Shown here piece by piece: positions 24,873 to 32,509 of a stretch of 47,379 nt of DNA. The notes under the pieces were generated by a model. That model did no database searches. It was not told the DNA's origin and saw nothing but the letters and a program-made list of their open reading frames with translations. Source of the stretch: an uncultured Subdoligranulum sp. (GTDB taxonomy: Bacteria > Bacillota > Clostridia > Oscillospirales > Ruminococcaceae); contig CAJFFY010000017.1 in assembly GCA_904374465.1 (NCBI GenBank), positions 1 through 47,379 of the forward strand, in the 5' to 3' direction. Position numbers and translations under genes: made by a program. Within the stretch, counting starts at the first letter, position 1. Each line of letters begins with the position of its first letter.

Positions 24873-24905
24873 GAAATTTCCCCCATCTGGAAGAGGAGGC
24901 TTCCC

Positions 24906-25016
24906 ATGGAAGAATACATTCTGCAACAGGCGGCGGCCTACGCCCGGGACTGCCGGGAGGAACAGCGGGCGCTTTTGTGCACCCTGGCCCTGATGCTGGA
25001 CCCGCCTGCCCTGTAA
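24906..25016 (+). CDS. Small ORF, 36 residues, unknown function
   Basis: ATG at 24906 lies six bases after GAGGAGG and the frame is followed within six bases by an excellent terminator, so the unit looks like a real one-gene transcript. The peptide starts MEEYILQQAAAYARDCREEQ and ends in a hydrophobic LLCTLALMLDPPAL tail; it has two cysteines and looks helical. It has no leader motif such as GG, and I recognise no family. Divergent from the CPBP protease gene, so a processed peptide is conceivable but unsupported. Confidence 0.5.
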   Translation: MEEYILQQAAAYARDCREEQRALLCTLALMLDPPAL

Positions 25017-25021
25017 ATGAC

Positions 25022-25062
25022 AACACCGCCCGCAGCACAGCGCTGCGGGCGGTGTTTGTTTG
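25022..25062 (+). terminator. Terminator after the 36-residue ORF
   Basis: A perfect 15-bp stem (25022-25036 with 25042-25056) with a five-base loop, then TGTTTG. Confidence 0.85.
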
Positions 25063-25068
25063 CCTATA

Positions 25069-25100
25069 CCAAAAGCCCCGGGCGGAAATATCGCCCGGGG
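25069..25100 (-). terminator. Terminator of the peptide-transport gene run
   Basis: Nine-base stem (25076-25084 with 25092-25100), followed on the minus strand by CTTTTGG; ends the small membrane protein and Opp genes. Confidence 0.7.
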
Positions 25101-25112
25101 CCGGATGGATGG

Positions 25113-25322
25113 TTACAGGTACCGCAGGAAGAACAGCCAGATCACGGCGAAAAACACCCCCATGACCACCAGCAGCGCCGGCACAAACACCGCCAGCGCG
25201 GCCAGAATCATGGCCAGTCGGTCGTTTTTCTCCAGGGGCAGCTCCTCCCGCTCCTTCTGGAAGCGCTCTTCGGCCTGCTGCTGGTTGGTCAGCACACGGC
25301 CGAGCTTTTTGCGGAAAAACAT
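25113..25322 (-). CDS. Small membrane protein, unknown function
   Basis: A 69-residue protein with a basic start (MFFRKKLGRVL), a charged amphipathic stretch to about residue 35, and a long hydrophobic C-terminal segment (about residues 39-67) spanning the membrane once or as a hairpin. Start chosen at 25322 because AAAGGAG lies six bases upstream. It begins 45 bases after the OppF-like gene and is likely co-transcribed. No family recognised; a transporter accessory role is only suggested by position. Confidence 0.65.
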   Translation of the reverse strand: MFFRKKLGRVLTNQQQAEERFQKEREELPLEKNDRLAMILAALAVFVPALLVVMGVFFAVIWLFFLRYL

Positions 25323-25367
25323 GGGAACGCTCCTTTCCCGGGCGGCCCCATCAGGCCGCAAACCCGG

Positions 25368-26411
25368 TTATTCCACCACTTCGCCGGTGGGCAGGTTGTT
25401 TTCGTGCAGGGGGAAATGGCAGGCCACAAAGTGCCCCGGGGTGATCTCCCGCCATTCGGGGGCCTCGTGCTTGCACTTTTCCTGGCAGTAACGGCACCGG
25501 GTGTGGAACTTGCAGCCCTCCGGCGGGTTCACCGGGCTGGGGATGTCGCCCTCCAGCAGGATGCGCTGACGGCCGCCGTTGTTTTCCTCGGTGGTGGGAA
25601 TGGCCGAGAGCAGCGCCTCGGTGTAGGGGTGCAGCGTGTCGCTGAAGAGTTCTTCGGCGTCGGCCAGCTCCACCAGGTTGCCCAGGTACATGACGGCGAT
25701 GCGGTCGCTGATGTACTTGACCACGCTCAGGTCGTGGGTGATGAACAGGTAGGTCAGGTGCTGCTTTTCCTTCAGATCGGACAGCAGGTTGAGGATCTGG
25801 GACTGGATGGACACGTCCAGGGCGGAAACCGCCTCGTCACAGACCACGAACCGGGGACGCAGCGCCAGGCTGCGGGCAATGCCGATACGCTGCCGCTGAC
25901 CGCCCGAGAACTGGTGGGGGTAGCGGTTGAACATATAGGTGGCCAGGCCGCACTCTTCCATGACCTGGAAGATGTACTCCTTCATGGCGGGGTCGTTCTT
26001 TTTGTAGATCCCGTGGGAGGTCAATCCCTCGCCGATGATCTGGCCCACCGTCATGCGGGGGTTCAGCGAGGAGTACGGGTCCTGGAAGATCAGCTGCAGA
26101 TCCTTGCGCAGCACCCGCATCTGTTCGGCGCTCTGTTTTTTCAGGTCGATGACTTCGTCGTCCCGATGGTACAGGATGTCGCCGTGGGTCTGGGGGTACA
26201 GCTGCAGGATGGTACGGCCCAGGGTGGACTTGCCGCAGCCAGACTCACCCACCAGGCCCAGGGTTTCGCCCTCGTAGATGTCCAGGGTGATGCCGTCGTT
26301 GGCGCGCACATAGCGCTGTTTTTCACGGAACTTGGTCTTTTTGACCGGGAAATACTGCTTCACATCACGGATTTCCAGCAGTACCTTGCGCTTCTTGTTT
26401 TCATTTTGCAT
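25368..26411 (-). CDS. oppF: Oligopeptide ABC transporter ATP-binding protein OppF-like
   Basis: A 347-residue ATPase of the Opp/Dpp importer. Walker A is GESGCGKST, Q-loop QLIFQDPYSSLNPRM, signature FSGGQRQRIGIAR, and Walker B VVCDEAVSALD. The C-terminal region has the Opp-type cysteine cluster CKFHTRCRYCQEKC, which can bind an iron-sulfur cluster in this family. It overlaps the OppD-like gene by 11 bases and is fourth in the minus-strand transporter gene order (B-C-D-F). Confidence 0.93.
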   Translation of the reverse strand: MQNENKKRKVLLEIRDVKQYFPVKKTKFREKQRYVRANDGITLDIYEGETLGLVGESGCGKSTLGRTILQLYPQTHGDILYHRDDEVIDLKKQSAEQMRVLRKDLQLIFQDPYSSLNPRMTVGQIIGEGLTSHGIYKKNDPAMKEYIFQVMEECGLATYMFNRYPHQFSGGQRQRIGIARSLALRPRFVVCDEAVSALDVSIQSQILNLLSDLKEKQHLTYLFITHDLSVVKYISDRIAVMYLGNLVELADAEELFSDTLHPYTEALLSAIPTTEENNGGRQRILLEGDIPSPVNPPEGCKFHTRCRYCQEKCKHEAPEWREITPGHFVACHFPLHENNLPTGEVVE

Positions 26412-27396
26412 TCTGCTGTCTCACCGCCTTTTCCGCATAGAAGCAACGTACCAGATGGTTGGGGCCCACCTCGCTCAGGGGCGGCTCCTCCTCCAGGCAT
26501 TTCTGGGTGCAGTACTTGCAGCGGGGCGCAAACTTGCAGCCCTTGGGCAGGTACAGGGGGTTGGGCACCGCACCAGGAATGGCATCCAGGCGCTTGCCCT
26601 TGGGGGTGTTCAGCCGCGGGATGGAGATCATCAGCCCCTCGGTATAGGGGTGGGAGTAAACCGACTTATGGAAAATCTCCTTGGCGTCGGCCTTCTCGAC
26701 GATCTGGCCGCAGTACATGACCGCCACCTCGTCGGCCATCTCATGGATGACGCCCAGGTCATGGGTGATGAAGAGGATGGAGGTACCGGTCTGATACTTC
26801 AGCTCGTTCATCAGCTTGAGGATCTGGGCCTGGATGGTCACGTCCAGGGCGGTGGTGGGTTCGTCGGCAATGAGCAGCTTGGGCTTGCAGGCCAGGGCCA
26901 TGGCGATCATGACGCGCTGGCGCATACCGCCCGACAGCTGGAAGGGATATTGCTTGGCCACCCGCTCGGGGTTGGGGATCTTGACGTCCGCCAGCAGCGA
27001 GGCCGCCTTGGCGTAAGCCTGCTTTTTGGACATGTTCTGGTGAATCTGCAGCACCTCGCCGATCTGCCGCTCGATGGTGAACACCGGGTTCAGACTGGTC
27101 ATGGGCTCCTGGAAGATCACCGAGATCTCGTTGCCGCGGATGTGGTACATCTCTTTTTCGGTGCAGTGCAGGATGTCCCGGCCGTTGAAGGTGACGCTGC
27201 CGCTGTCGATCCAGCCGTTGCCGTCCAACAGCTTGATGATGCTCATGGCAGAGACACTCTTGCCGGAACCGGACTCGCCCACGATGCCCAGCGTCTTGCC
27301 CTCGTCCAGGGTGTAGGTGACGTCGTTGACCGCTTTGACGATGCCCTTTTTGGTCTTGAAATAGGTATGAAGATTTTTAACCTCCAGCAAACTCAT
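26401..27396 (-). CDS. oppD: Oligopeptide ABC transporter ATP-binding protein OppD-like
   Basis: A 331-residue ATPase partner of the OppF-like protein. Walker A GESGSGKSV, Q-loop VIFQEPMTSLNPV, signature LSGGMRQRVMIAM, Walker B LLIADEPTTALD, and C-terminal CKFAPRCKYCTQKC. I chose the ATG at 27396, preceded by AGAGGTGATC, over an in-frame GTG four codons upstream that would overlap the ribosome site. The preceding permease stop lies inside that ribosome site, so translation is coupled. Confidence 0.93.
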   Translation of the reverse strand: MSLLEVKNLHTYFKTKKGIVKAVNDVTYTLDEGKTLGIVGESGSGKSVSAMSIIKLLDGNGWIDSGSVTFNGRDILHCTEKEMYHIRGNEISVIFQEPMTSLNPVFTIERQIGEVLQIHQNMSKKQAYAKAASLLADVKIPNPERVAKQYPFQLSGGMRQRVMIAMALACKPKLLIADEPTTALDVTIQAQILKLMNELKYQTGTSILFITHDLGVIHEMADEVAVMYCGQIVEKADAKEIFHKSVYSHPYTEGLMISIPRLNTPKGKRLDAIPGAVPNPLYLPKGCKFAPRCKYCTQKCLEEEPPLSEVGPNHLVRCFYAEKAVRQQNAK

Positions 27397-27404
27397 AGGT
27401 CGGA

Positions 27405-29225
27405 TCACCTCTCCTTCGATTTGGGGTCAATGGCATCGCGCAGACCGTCGCCCACACAGTTGATGCTGATGGTGCAGATGCCGAACGCAATGGACGGGAA
27501 GAGCCAGCGCCACCAGTAGTTTTCGATGACCTGGCCGTTCTGGGCGCCGTTGAGCATGTTGCCCCAGGTGGCGTTGGGCTCGGTGACGCCGAAGCCGATG
27601 AAGGACAGGCTGGATTCGGTCAGCATGCAGGTGGCAAAGTCCAGCGTGGCGTTGACGATGATGACCGTGATGATGTTGGGCAGGATGTGGCGCAGAATGA
27701 TGCCGAACTCCTTGACGCCCAGGGCTTTGGCGGCGGTGACGAACTCCTGTTCACGCTCGGCCAGCACGCTGCCGCGCACCAGACGGGCGATGCCGGGCCA
27801 GGACAGAAGGCCCAGAATGAACATGATCAGCACAATGCGCTGGGTTTCGTCGATGCTGTTGCCGAGAATGCTGGACAGGATGATACAGAAAGGAAGGAAA
27901 GGAATGGAAGAGACAATCTCGGTCAGGCGCATCATCAGGTTGTCTACCTTGCCGCCCTTGTAGCCGGAGATACCGCCCACCAGCACGCCGATGAAGGTGG
28001 AGATGATGACCGCGATGAAGCCCACGGTCATGGTCATGCGGCCGCCCACCAGCAGCCGGCGGAAGACGTCGCGGCCCAGCTGGTCGGTGCCCATCAGGTA
28101 GCCGTCCAGGCCCCAGCCCTTGGCATGGCCGTTTTCGTCGATGGCATAGCTGGCGTAGTAGCCCGCCGTCACGTCGGTGACGGCGCCCGAGAAGCTGGGC
28201 GCATCGGTCTGGCCGAAGTTGTCGTTGCCCCAGGTGCAGACGGTGCCGTCATCCAGAATGGCGGTGAAGTGATACCGGCCGCCCTCGATGGCGGTGACAT
28301 GGCCCTGGATTTCCTCGGGCACATTCATGGAACCGTAGACATTGTTGCCCCAGGTGTACACCTGGCCGTCCTTGGTCAGGGCGGCGGCGCTCTCGTCGGA
28401 CAGGGCGATGTCCACAGCGTTGCCCTGCACGCCCTCGGGGATGTTGGTGTAGGAGTTGGTGGAGCTGGTCAGCGGCACCACATCGCCGTCCTTGGTCAGG
28501 GCCATGACGATGTTGGGGTTGTCGTCAAACTGGGCGATGTTGCCCTGCACGCCCTCGGGAATGGAGATGCTCAGCAGGTAGGTGCTGCCCCAGTTGAAGA
28601 GCTTGCCGCTCTCGGTGAGGGCCAGCGAGATCTGGTAGCCTGCCGAGATCTGCTTGATGGGCGAGGTATTGGTCTTGAGCTCAATGGGAATGCTGGCAAG
28701 GCCCATGCGGTCGTTGCCCCAGGTGAAGACCTGGTTGTTCTCATTGACGGCCACCACGTGGTCCAGACCTGCAGAGATCATGGTCAGTTTGCCCATCTCG
28801 GCGCTGGAGGGCAGCTTTTTGAGTTTTTCGGTAGGGAAGGTGCCCCACTCGTAGACATTGCCGTTTTTGTCAATGCCCACCGAGAAGGTGCTGCCCGCGG
28901 CGATGTCCTGGGCGTTGTCCTTCAGGGCGGAAGGGATGTTCAGCATGCCGAAGCCCGGGGCCACGTTGGCCTGGGTGACATCCTGGTAGTTCATCTGGAT
29001 GGGGAAGAAGAAGGGCAGGATCATGCAGCACAGGAAGATGATGATGAAGGCGCACAGGCCCGCCATGGCGATCTTGTCCCGGAGGAAGCTGGTGACAACC
29101 ATCCGCACCGGGCTCTGCATGAGTTCTTCGTCCTGTTCCTCCTGGGGCATACCGCCCATGACCATCCGCTCAGCCGCTGCGGCCGCCGTGGATTTCCTGC
29201 CGGCGTCTTTCTTTTTCTTTGCCAT
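27405..29225 (-). CDS. oppC: OppC-type permease with inserted RCC1-like beta-propeller
   Basis: A 606-residue permease, about twice the usual OppC length (about 300). Residues 1-50 are a charged cytosolic N terminus and 53-75 the first membrane helix. Residues about 97-372 are seven RCC1-like repeats, most ending in a turn such as VYEWG, VFTWGNDRMG, LFNWG, VYTWGNN or VCTWGNDNFG; the fourth is degenerate. From 378 the OppC sequence resumes exactly where expected (MGTDQLGRDVFRRLLVGG), followed by five helices and the EAA loop AAKALGVKEFGIILRHILPN (498-517). The frame is unbroken across both junctions. The propeller should lie outside the membrane, near where the binding lipoprotein docks. Transport of peptides is inferred from the operon; the propeller's job is unknown. 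Confidence 0.93.
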   Translation of the reverse strand: MAKKKKDAGRKSTAAAAAERMVMGGMPQEEQDEELMQSPVRMVVTSFLRDKIAMAGLCAFIIIFLCCMILPFFFPIQMNYQDVTQANVAPGFGMLNIPSALKDNAQDIAAGSTFSVGIDKNGNVYEWGTFPTEKLKKLPSSAEMGKLTMISAGLDHVVAVNENNQVFTWGNDRMGLASIPIELKTNTSPIKQISAGYQISLALTESGKLFNWGSTYLLSISIPEGVQGNIAQFDDNPNIVMALTKDGDVVPLTSSTNSYTNIPEGVQGNAVDIALSDESAAALTKDGQVYTWGNNVYGSMNVPEEIQGHVTAIEGGRYHFTAILDDGTVCTWGNDNFGQTDAPSFSGAVTDVTAGYYASYAIDENGHAKGWGLDGYLMGTDQLGRDVFRRLLVGGRMTMTVGFIAVIISTFIGVLVGGISGYKGGKVDNLMMRLTEIVSSIPFLPFCIILSSILGNSIDETQRIVLIMFILGLLSWPGIARLVRGSVLAEREQEFVTAAKALGVKEFGIILRHILPNIITVIIVNATLDFATCMLTESSLSFIGFGVTEPNATWGNMLNGAQNGQVIENYWWRWLFPSIAFGICTISINCVGDGLRDAIDPKSKER

Positions 29226-29239
29226 AGTCAGGAACCTCC

Positions 29240-30232
29240 TTAGTTTTCAAGCCGGACCCGCGGGTCGACGAGGGTGTAGGCGATGTCCATGAGGACGTTG
29301 CCGGTCAGCGACAGCACCACGTAGAACATCTGCATGGTCAGAACCACCGAGAAGTCGCGCTGCAGCAGGCCGTTGATCAGCATCTGGCCAAGGCCGGGCC
29401 AGAGGAAGACGTTCTCGATGACGATGGAACCGCCGAACAGCGAGACCACCCAGGCCGTGGCGATGGTGACGATGGGGATCAGGGCGTTGCGGAAGGCGTG
29501 GACATAGATGACGGTTTTTTCCCGCAGGCCTTTGGCCCGGGCGGTCTTGATATAGTCCATGCGCAGCACGTCGATCATTTCGGCGCGGACATAGCGGGTG
29601 ATGGAGCCGATGCCCGAGATGGACATGACGATGACGGGCAGCGCCATATGCCACAGGGTATCCAGCACCAGCTCAAACCCGTTGCCGCTGAAGCCCGCCG
29701 ATCGCACGCCGCTGATGGGGAAGACGGGAATCTTCACCGAGAACATGAAGATGAAGAGCAGCGCGATGATGAAGCTGGGCAGACTGTAGCCCACAATGGT
29801 GATGACCTGCACAAACTTGTCAAAGACAGAGTTCTTGCGCACGGCGGTGGCAATGCCCAGCGGGATCGCGACGACAAAGGTCACGATCATGGACAGGGCG
29901 TTCAGGATCAGCGTGTTGACCATCGGGGTGCCGATGACGTCCACCACCTGACGCTTGTACTGGGTGGAATAGCCAAAGTCGCCGGTGAGCATATTGCCGA
30001 TCCAGATCAGATACTGGATCACCAGCGGTTTGTCCAGGCCCAGTTCCTGGCGGGTACGGTCATACAAAGCCTGGTAGGCTTCGGGTTTCATGCTGTTTCG
30101 GGACTCGCCCAGCATCATGGTGACAGGATCGCCGGGCATGGATTTGTAGATGAAAAACATCAGGATAGAAATGATAAAGAATACAAATACGATATAGACA
30201 AATCGTTTGACCAGATAACGGCCTTTGCCCAT
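29240..30232 (-). CDS. oppB: Oligopeptide ABC transporter permease OppB-like
   Basis: A 330-residue permease with six predicted helices. The N terminus is basic, then VYIVFVFFIISILMFFIYKS forms helix 1. MPGDPVTMMLG after it and DKPLVIQYLIWIGNMLTGDFG in the outer loop are typical of OppB/DppB, as is the EAA loop KTARAKGLREKTVIYVHAFRN and the ending DPRVRLEN. The outer loop has normal length, in contrast with its partner. It is 14 bases upstream of the OppC-like gene. Confidence 0.93.
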   Translation of the reverse strand: MGKGRYLVKRFVYIVFVFFIISILMFFIYKSMPGDPVTMMLGESRNSMKPEAYQALYDRTRQELGLDKPLVIQYLIWIGNMLTGDFGYSTQYKRQVVDVIGTPMVNTLILNALSMIVTFVVAIPLGIATAVRKNSVFDKFVQVITIVGYSLPSFIIALLFIFMFSVKIPVFPISGVRSAGFSGNGFELVLDTLWHMALPVIVMSISGIGSITRYVRAEMIDVLRMDYIKTARAKGLREKTVIYVHAFRNALIPIVTIATAWVVSLFGGSIVIENVFLWPGLGQMLINGLLQRDFSVVLTMQMFYVVLSLTGNVLMDIAYTLVDPRVRLEN

Positions 30233-30261
30233 TGGGTTTTTCCCCCCGTTTCCTATTTCCT

Positions 30262-30301
30262 AAAAAAGCCGGCGGCCCCCCGGCAAAAGGGGAGCCGCCG
30301 G
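30262..30301 (-). terminator. Hairpin terminator/attenuator between binding protein and OppB
   Basis: Eight-base outer stem (30269-30276 with 30294-30301) plus four inner G-C pairs, followed on the minus strand by CTTTTTT. It probably lowers permease and ATPase expression relative to the binding protein. Confidence 0.75.
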
Positions 30302-30339
30302 TTACTGCTTGGTTGTGCTACGGTATGCAGCGTTACGGA

Positions 30340-32244
30340 TTATTCGGCAACCCAGGCATCCAGCAGAGCACGCTGCCAACCCCAGATGGAGGAGTTGTAC
30401 CAGCCCTGCAGCTTGGTGTTGTAGAAGTCATAATACTCGTCGGAGTACAGGGGGATGTCGGGCAGCTTCTCGTTCCAGATCTGGATATAGTTGCGCCAGG
30501 CTTCCATCCAGGCCTCGGTGTCGGCGTAGGGGATGCTCTTCATGGCGCCGGCGGCGTTGGAGAGTTCTTCGTCGGCAATCCAGTTGGCGTTGTAGCCGGC
30601 GGTCATCCACTGCGGATCAGAGGAGTAGTTGTACCACGGAGAGTTGGCCGTGGCAAAACCGGTGGCCAGGTTGTACATGTTGTAGACGGTATCGCCCGCA
30701 TGGCTGATGGCATCCGTCAGGGTTGCAAAGTCCATGGTGGTGGGCTGCAGTTCCATACCGACTTCGGCCATGTTGGTGGGCAGCATGGTGGACAGCAGGT
30801 CGGAAACGGGGTTGCCGGAGGTGTTGGCCCAGGTGATGACCAGGGGCTTGAGCTCACCGTTGACATCCTTGTAGCGGGTGCCGGTGCCGGAGTACGGAGT
30901 GCCGTCGGCATTCAGGGTCCAGCCGTCCTCTTCCAGCAGCTGCTTGGCGGTGTCCAGGTTCATCTCGTAGTGGTTCAGGTTCTGGGCGATCCAGTCCACG
31001 TTCTCGGTGTACTCGGGCTGGGCCAGGCCGTAGGCGGCGTCCACCACGGCGGCGTAACCGCCGGAGTACTGACGGGCAAACTCGTTACGATCCAGGCAGT
31101 AAGCGATGGCCTGGCGCACGTTCTGGCTGTCGGTGGGGAACTGGCTGCAGTCGAACTGGACCTTGCCGTAACCGTTGCGGTAGTAGGTGGTGTCGGCAGC
31201 GAGGCCCTCTTCCACCAGGTCCAGACCGGCGTTGATGGTGTCGGCGCCGGAGCATTCGTACAGCAGATCCACGGTGCCGGCTTCCAGCTCATTCATCATG
31301 GTGTCGCTGGAGACGGTGCGAACCACCACGGTCTCGATGACCGGCTTCACACCGCGGTAGTCGCCGTGGTACAGGGGGTTGACCTTCAGGGTCGCCTGCT
31401 GGCTGGCCTCGTCGAAGCCGGCGAACAGGTAGGGACCGCAGGTGACCTGCGGGTTGTAGCGGTAGCCGGTGTCGATGTTGTTGATGGTCTCTTTCAGCAG
31501 ATCGGTGGTGAAGTCACCGGTGATGGTAGCGCCGTTGTCGGTCTCCTCAATGTCGCAGCCCGGGGCGATGACGGCCATGGGGCGGGGACGGACGGCCGCG
31601 TAGGAGATATCCCAGTGATAGGGCAGCTCCTCAGCCTTGACAGTGATGGAGAAGGTCATGTCATCGATGAGGTTGACGCCGGCAAAGGTGTCGGCGGAAC
31701 CGTCGTGCCACTCGTCATAGCCGACGATGGTGGTGTAGGTGTTGCCGGGGTAACCGTCCACACCGGTCATCTCGTCGCTGCACTCAGCCAGCAGAGCGAA
31801 GACGTAGTCCTTGGCGGTGATGGCAGAGCCGTCGCTCCAGACCAGGCCGTCCTGGATCTTCATGGTGTAGGTCTTGGTGCCGTCCTCGTTGTCGGTCTCC
31901 TCGTGAGAAGCCACGACGGTGTCGTCGAACGCGAACTCGCCTTCCTTGGTGTAGGTGACGGTGTCACAGCCATGGATCAGGTCATACATCATGTAGTTCG
32001 TGGCGTTGTTGTTGAAGGAGGTGTCGTAGAACTCATTGACGACCTGGGTGATGGCGCCGATGACCACCTGACCGGTGGGCTCGGTGGGCCGGGTGCTGGT
32101 GGGCTCCGCAGCGGTTTCGGCGCTGCTGGTGGCGGTGCTTTCCGTCGGGTTGTTGGTGACGGCGTCCTGGCTGCCGCCGCAGGCTGCCAGAGAAACGGTC
32201 ATGGCACCCGCGACCAGCAAGGACAAAAGTCTCTTGTTTTTCAT
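30340..32244 (-). CDS. Peptide-binding lipoprotein, SBP family 5
   Basis: A 634-residue extracytoplasmic lipoprotein of the OppA/DppA family. The signal peptide covers residues 1-21 with lipobox LAAC (C22), followed by a Thr/Ser/Glu-rich linker. VNEFYDTSFNNNATNYMMYD and KDYVFALLAECSDEMTG are typical early SBP_5 blocks; the rest follows the usual three-lobed layout. Somewhat longer than the common 530-560 residues, partly through the linker. The start at 32244 follows AAAGGAA. It heads the transport operon, next to a strong promoter, with a hairpin before oppB. Confidence 0.92.
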   Translation of the reverse strand: MKNKRLLSLLVAGAMTVSLAACGGSQDAVTNNPTESTATSSAETAAEPTSTRPTEPTGQVVIGAITQVVNEFYDTSFNNNATNYMMYDLIHGCDTVTYTKEGEFAFDDTVVASHEETDNEDGTKTYTMKIQDGLVWSDGSAITAKDYVFALLAECSDEMTGVDGYPGNTYTTIVGYDEWHDGSADTFAGVNLIDDMTFSITVKAEELPYHWDISYAAVRPRPMAVIAPGCDIEETDNGATITGDFTTDLLKETINNIDTGYRYNPQVTCGPYLFAGFDEASQQATLKVNPLYHGDYRGVKPVIETVVVRTVSSDTMMNELEAGTVDLLYECSGADTINAGLDLVEEGLAADTTYYRNGYGKVQFDCSQFPTDSQNVRQAIAYCLDRNEFARQYSGGYAAVVDAAYGLAQPEYTENVDWIAQNLNHYEMNLDTAKQLLEEDGWTLNADGTPYSGTGTRYKDVNGELKPLVITWANTSGNPVSDLLSTMLPTNMAEVGMELQPTTMDFATLTDAISHAGDTVYNMYNLATGFATANSPWYNYSSDPQWMTAGYNANWIADEELSNAAGAMKSIPYADTEAWMEAWRNYIQIWNEKLPDIPLYSDEYYDFYNTKLQGWYNSSIWGWQRALLDAWVAE

Positions 32245-32347
32245 GTGTACATTCCTTTCCTGTCCCGAAAACAATACATTTCTACACCGCGAACAACACA
32301 CAGGCGAACTTCACTCGTCTGCCGCCGTCACGGCAGAAATTGTTTAT

Positions 32348-32376
32348 ATTTTAGCAAATACGTTGTGAAAAAGCAA
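32348..32376 (-). promoter_or_regulatory. Promoter of the peptide transport operon
   Basis: Minus strand TTGCTT (32371-32376), 17-bp spacer, TAAAAT (32348-32353), about 100 bases before the lipoprotein start. The 265-base gap 32245-32509 shows no other gene. Confidence 0.55.
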
Positions 32377-32509
32377 CCAAAAGTGTCGAAAAAGTGTCAG
32401 AAACGTGAAAACCTACAGAAAATCGCCGTTTTTTTTGGCGCTCATGGGGCATATTTGGGACAAGCAACGTCCCGGGGCGCGGTTTTAGCCCGGCAGACGA
32501 TTGTCTGTC

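Noticed and set aside
28110..28937. Repeated GC-rich words in the permease gene as a CRISPR or satellite array
   Set aside because: The repeats follow codon phase and encode degenerate RCC1 units of about 40 residues; spacing and sequence do not fit a CRISPR array.
25368..32244. Nickel transport (NikABCDE) as the role of the Opp-type importer
   Set aside because: The binding protein is a large SBP_5 lipoprotein, the ATPases have Opp-type cysteine clusters, and pepF is adjacent; peptides fit better, though substrate is not proven.
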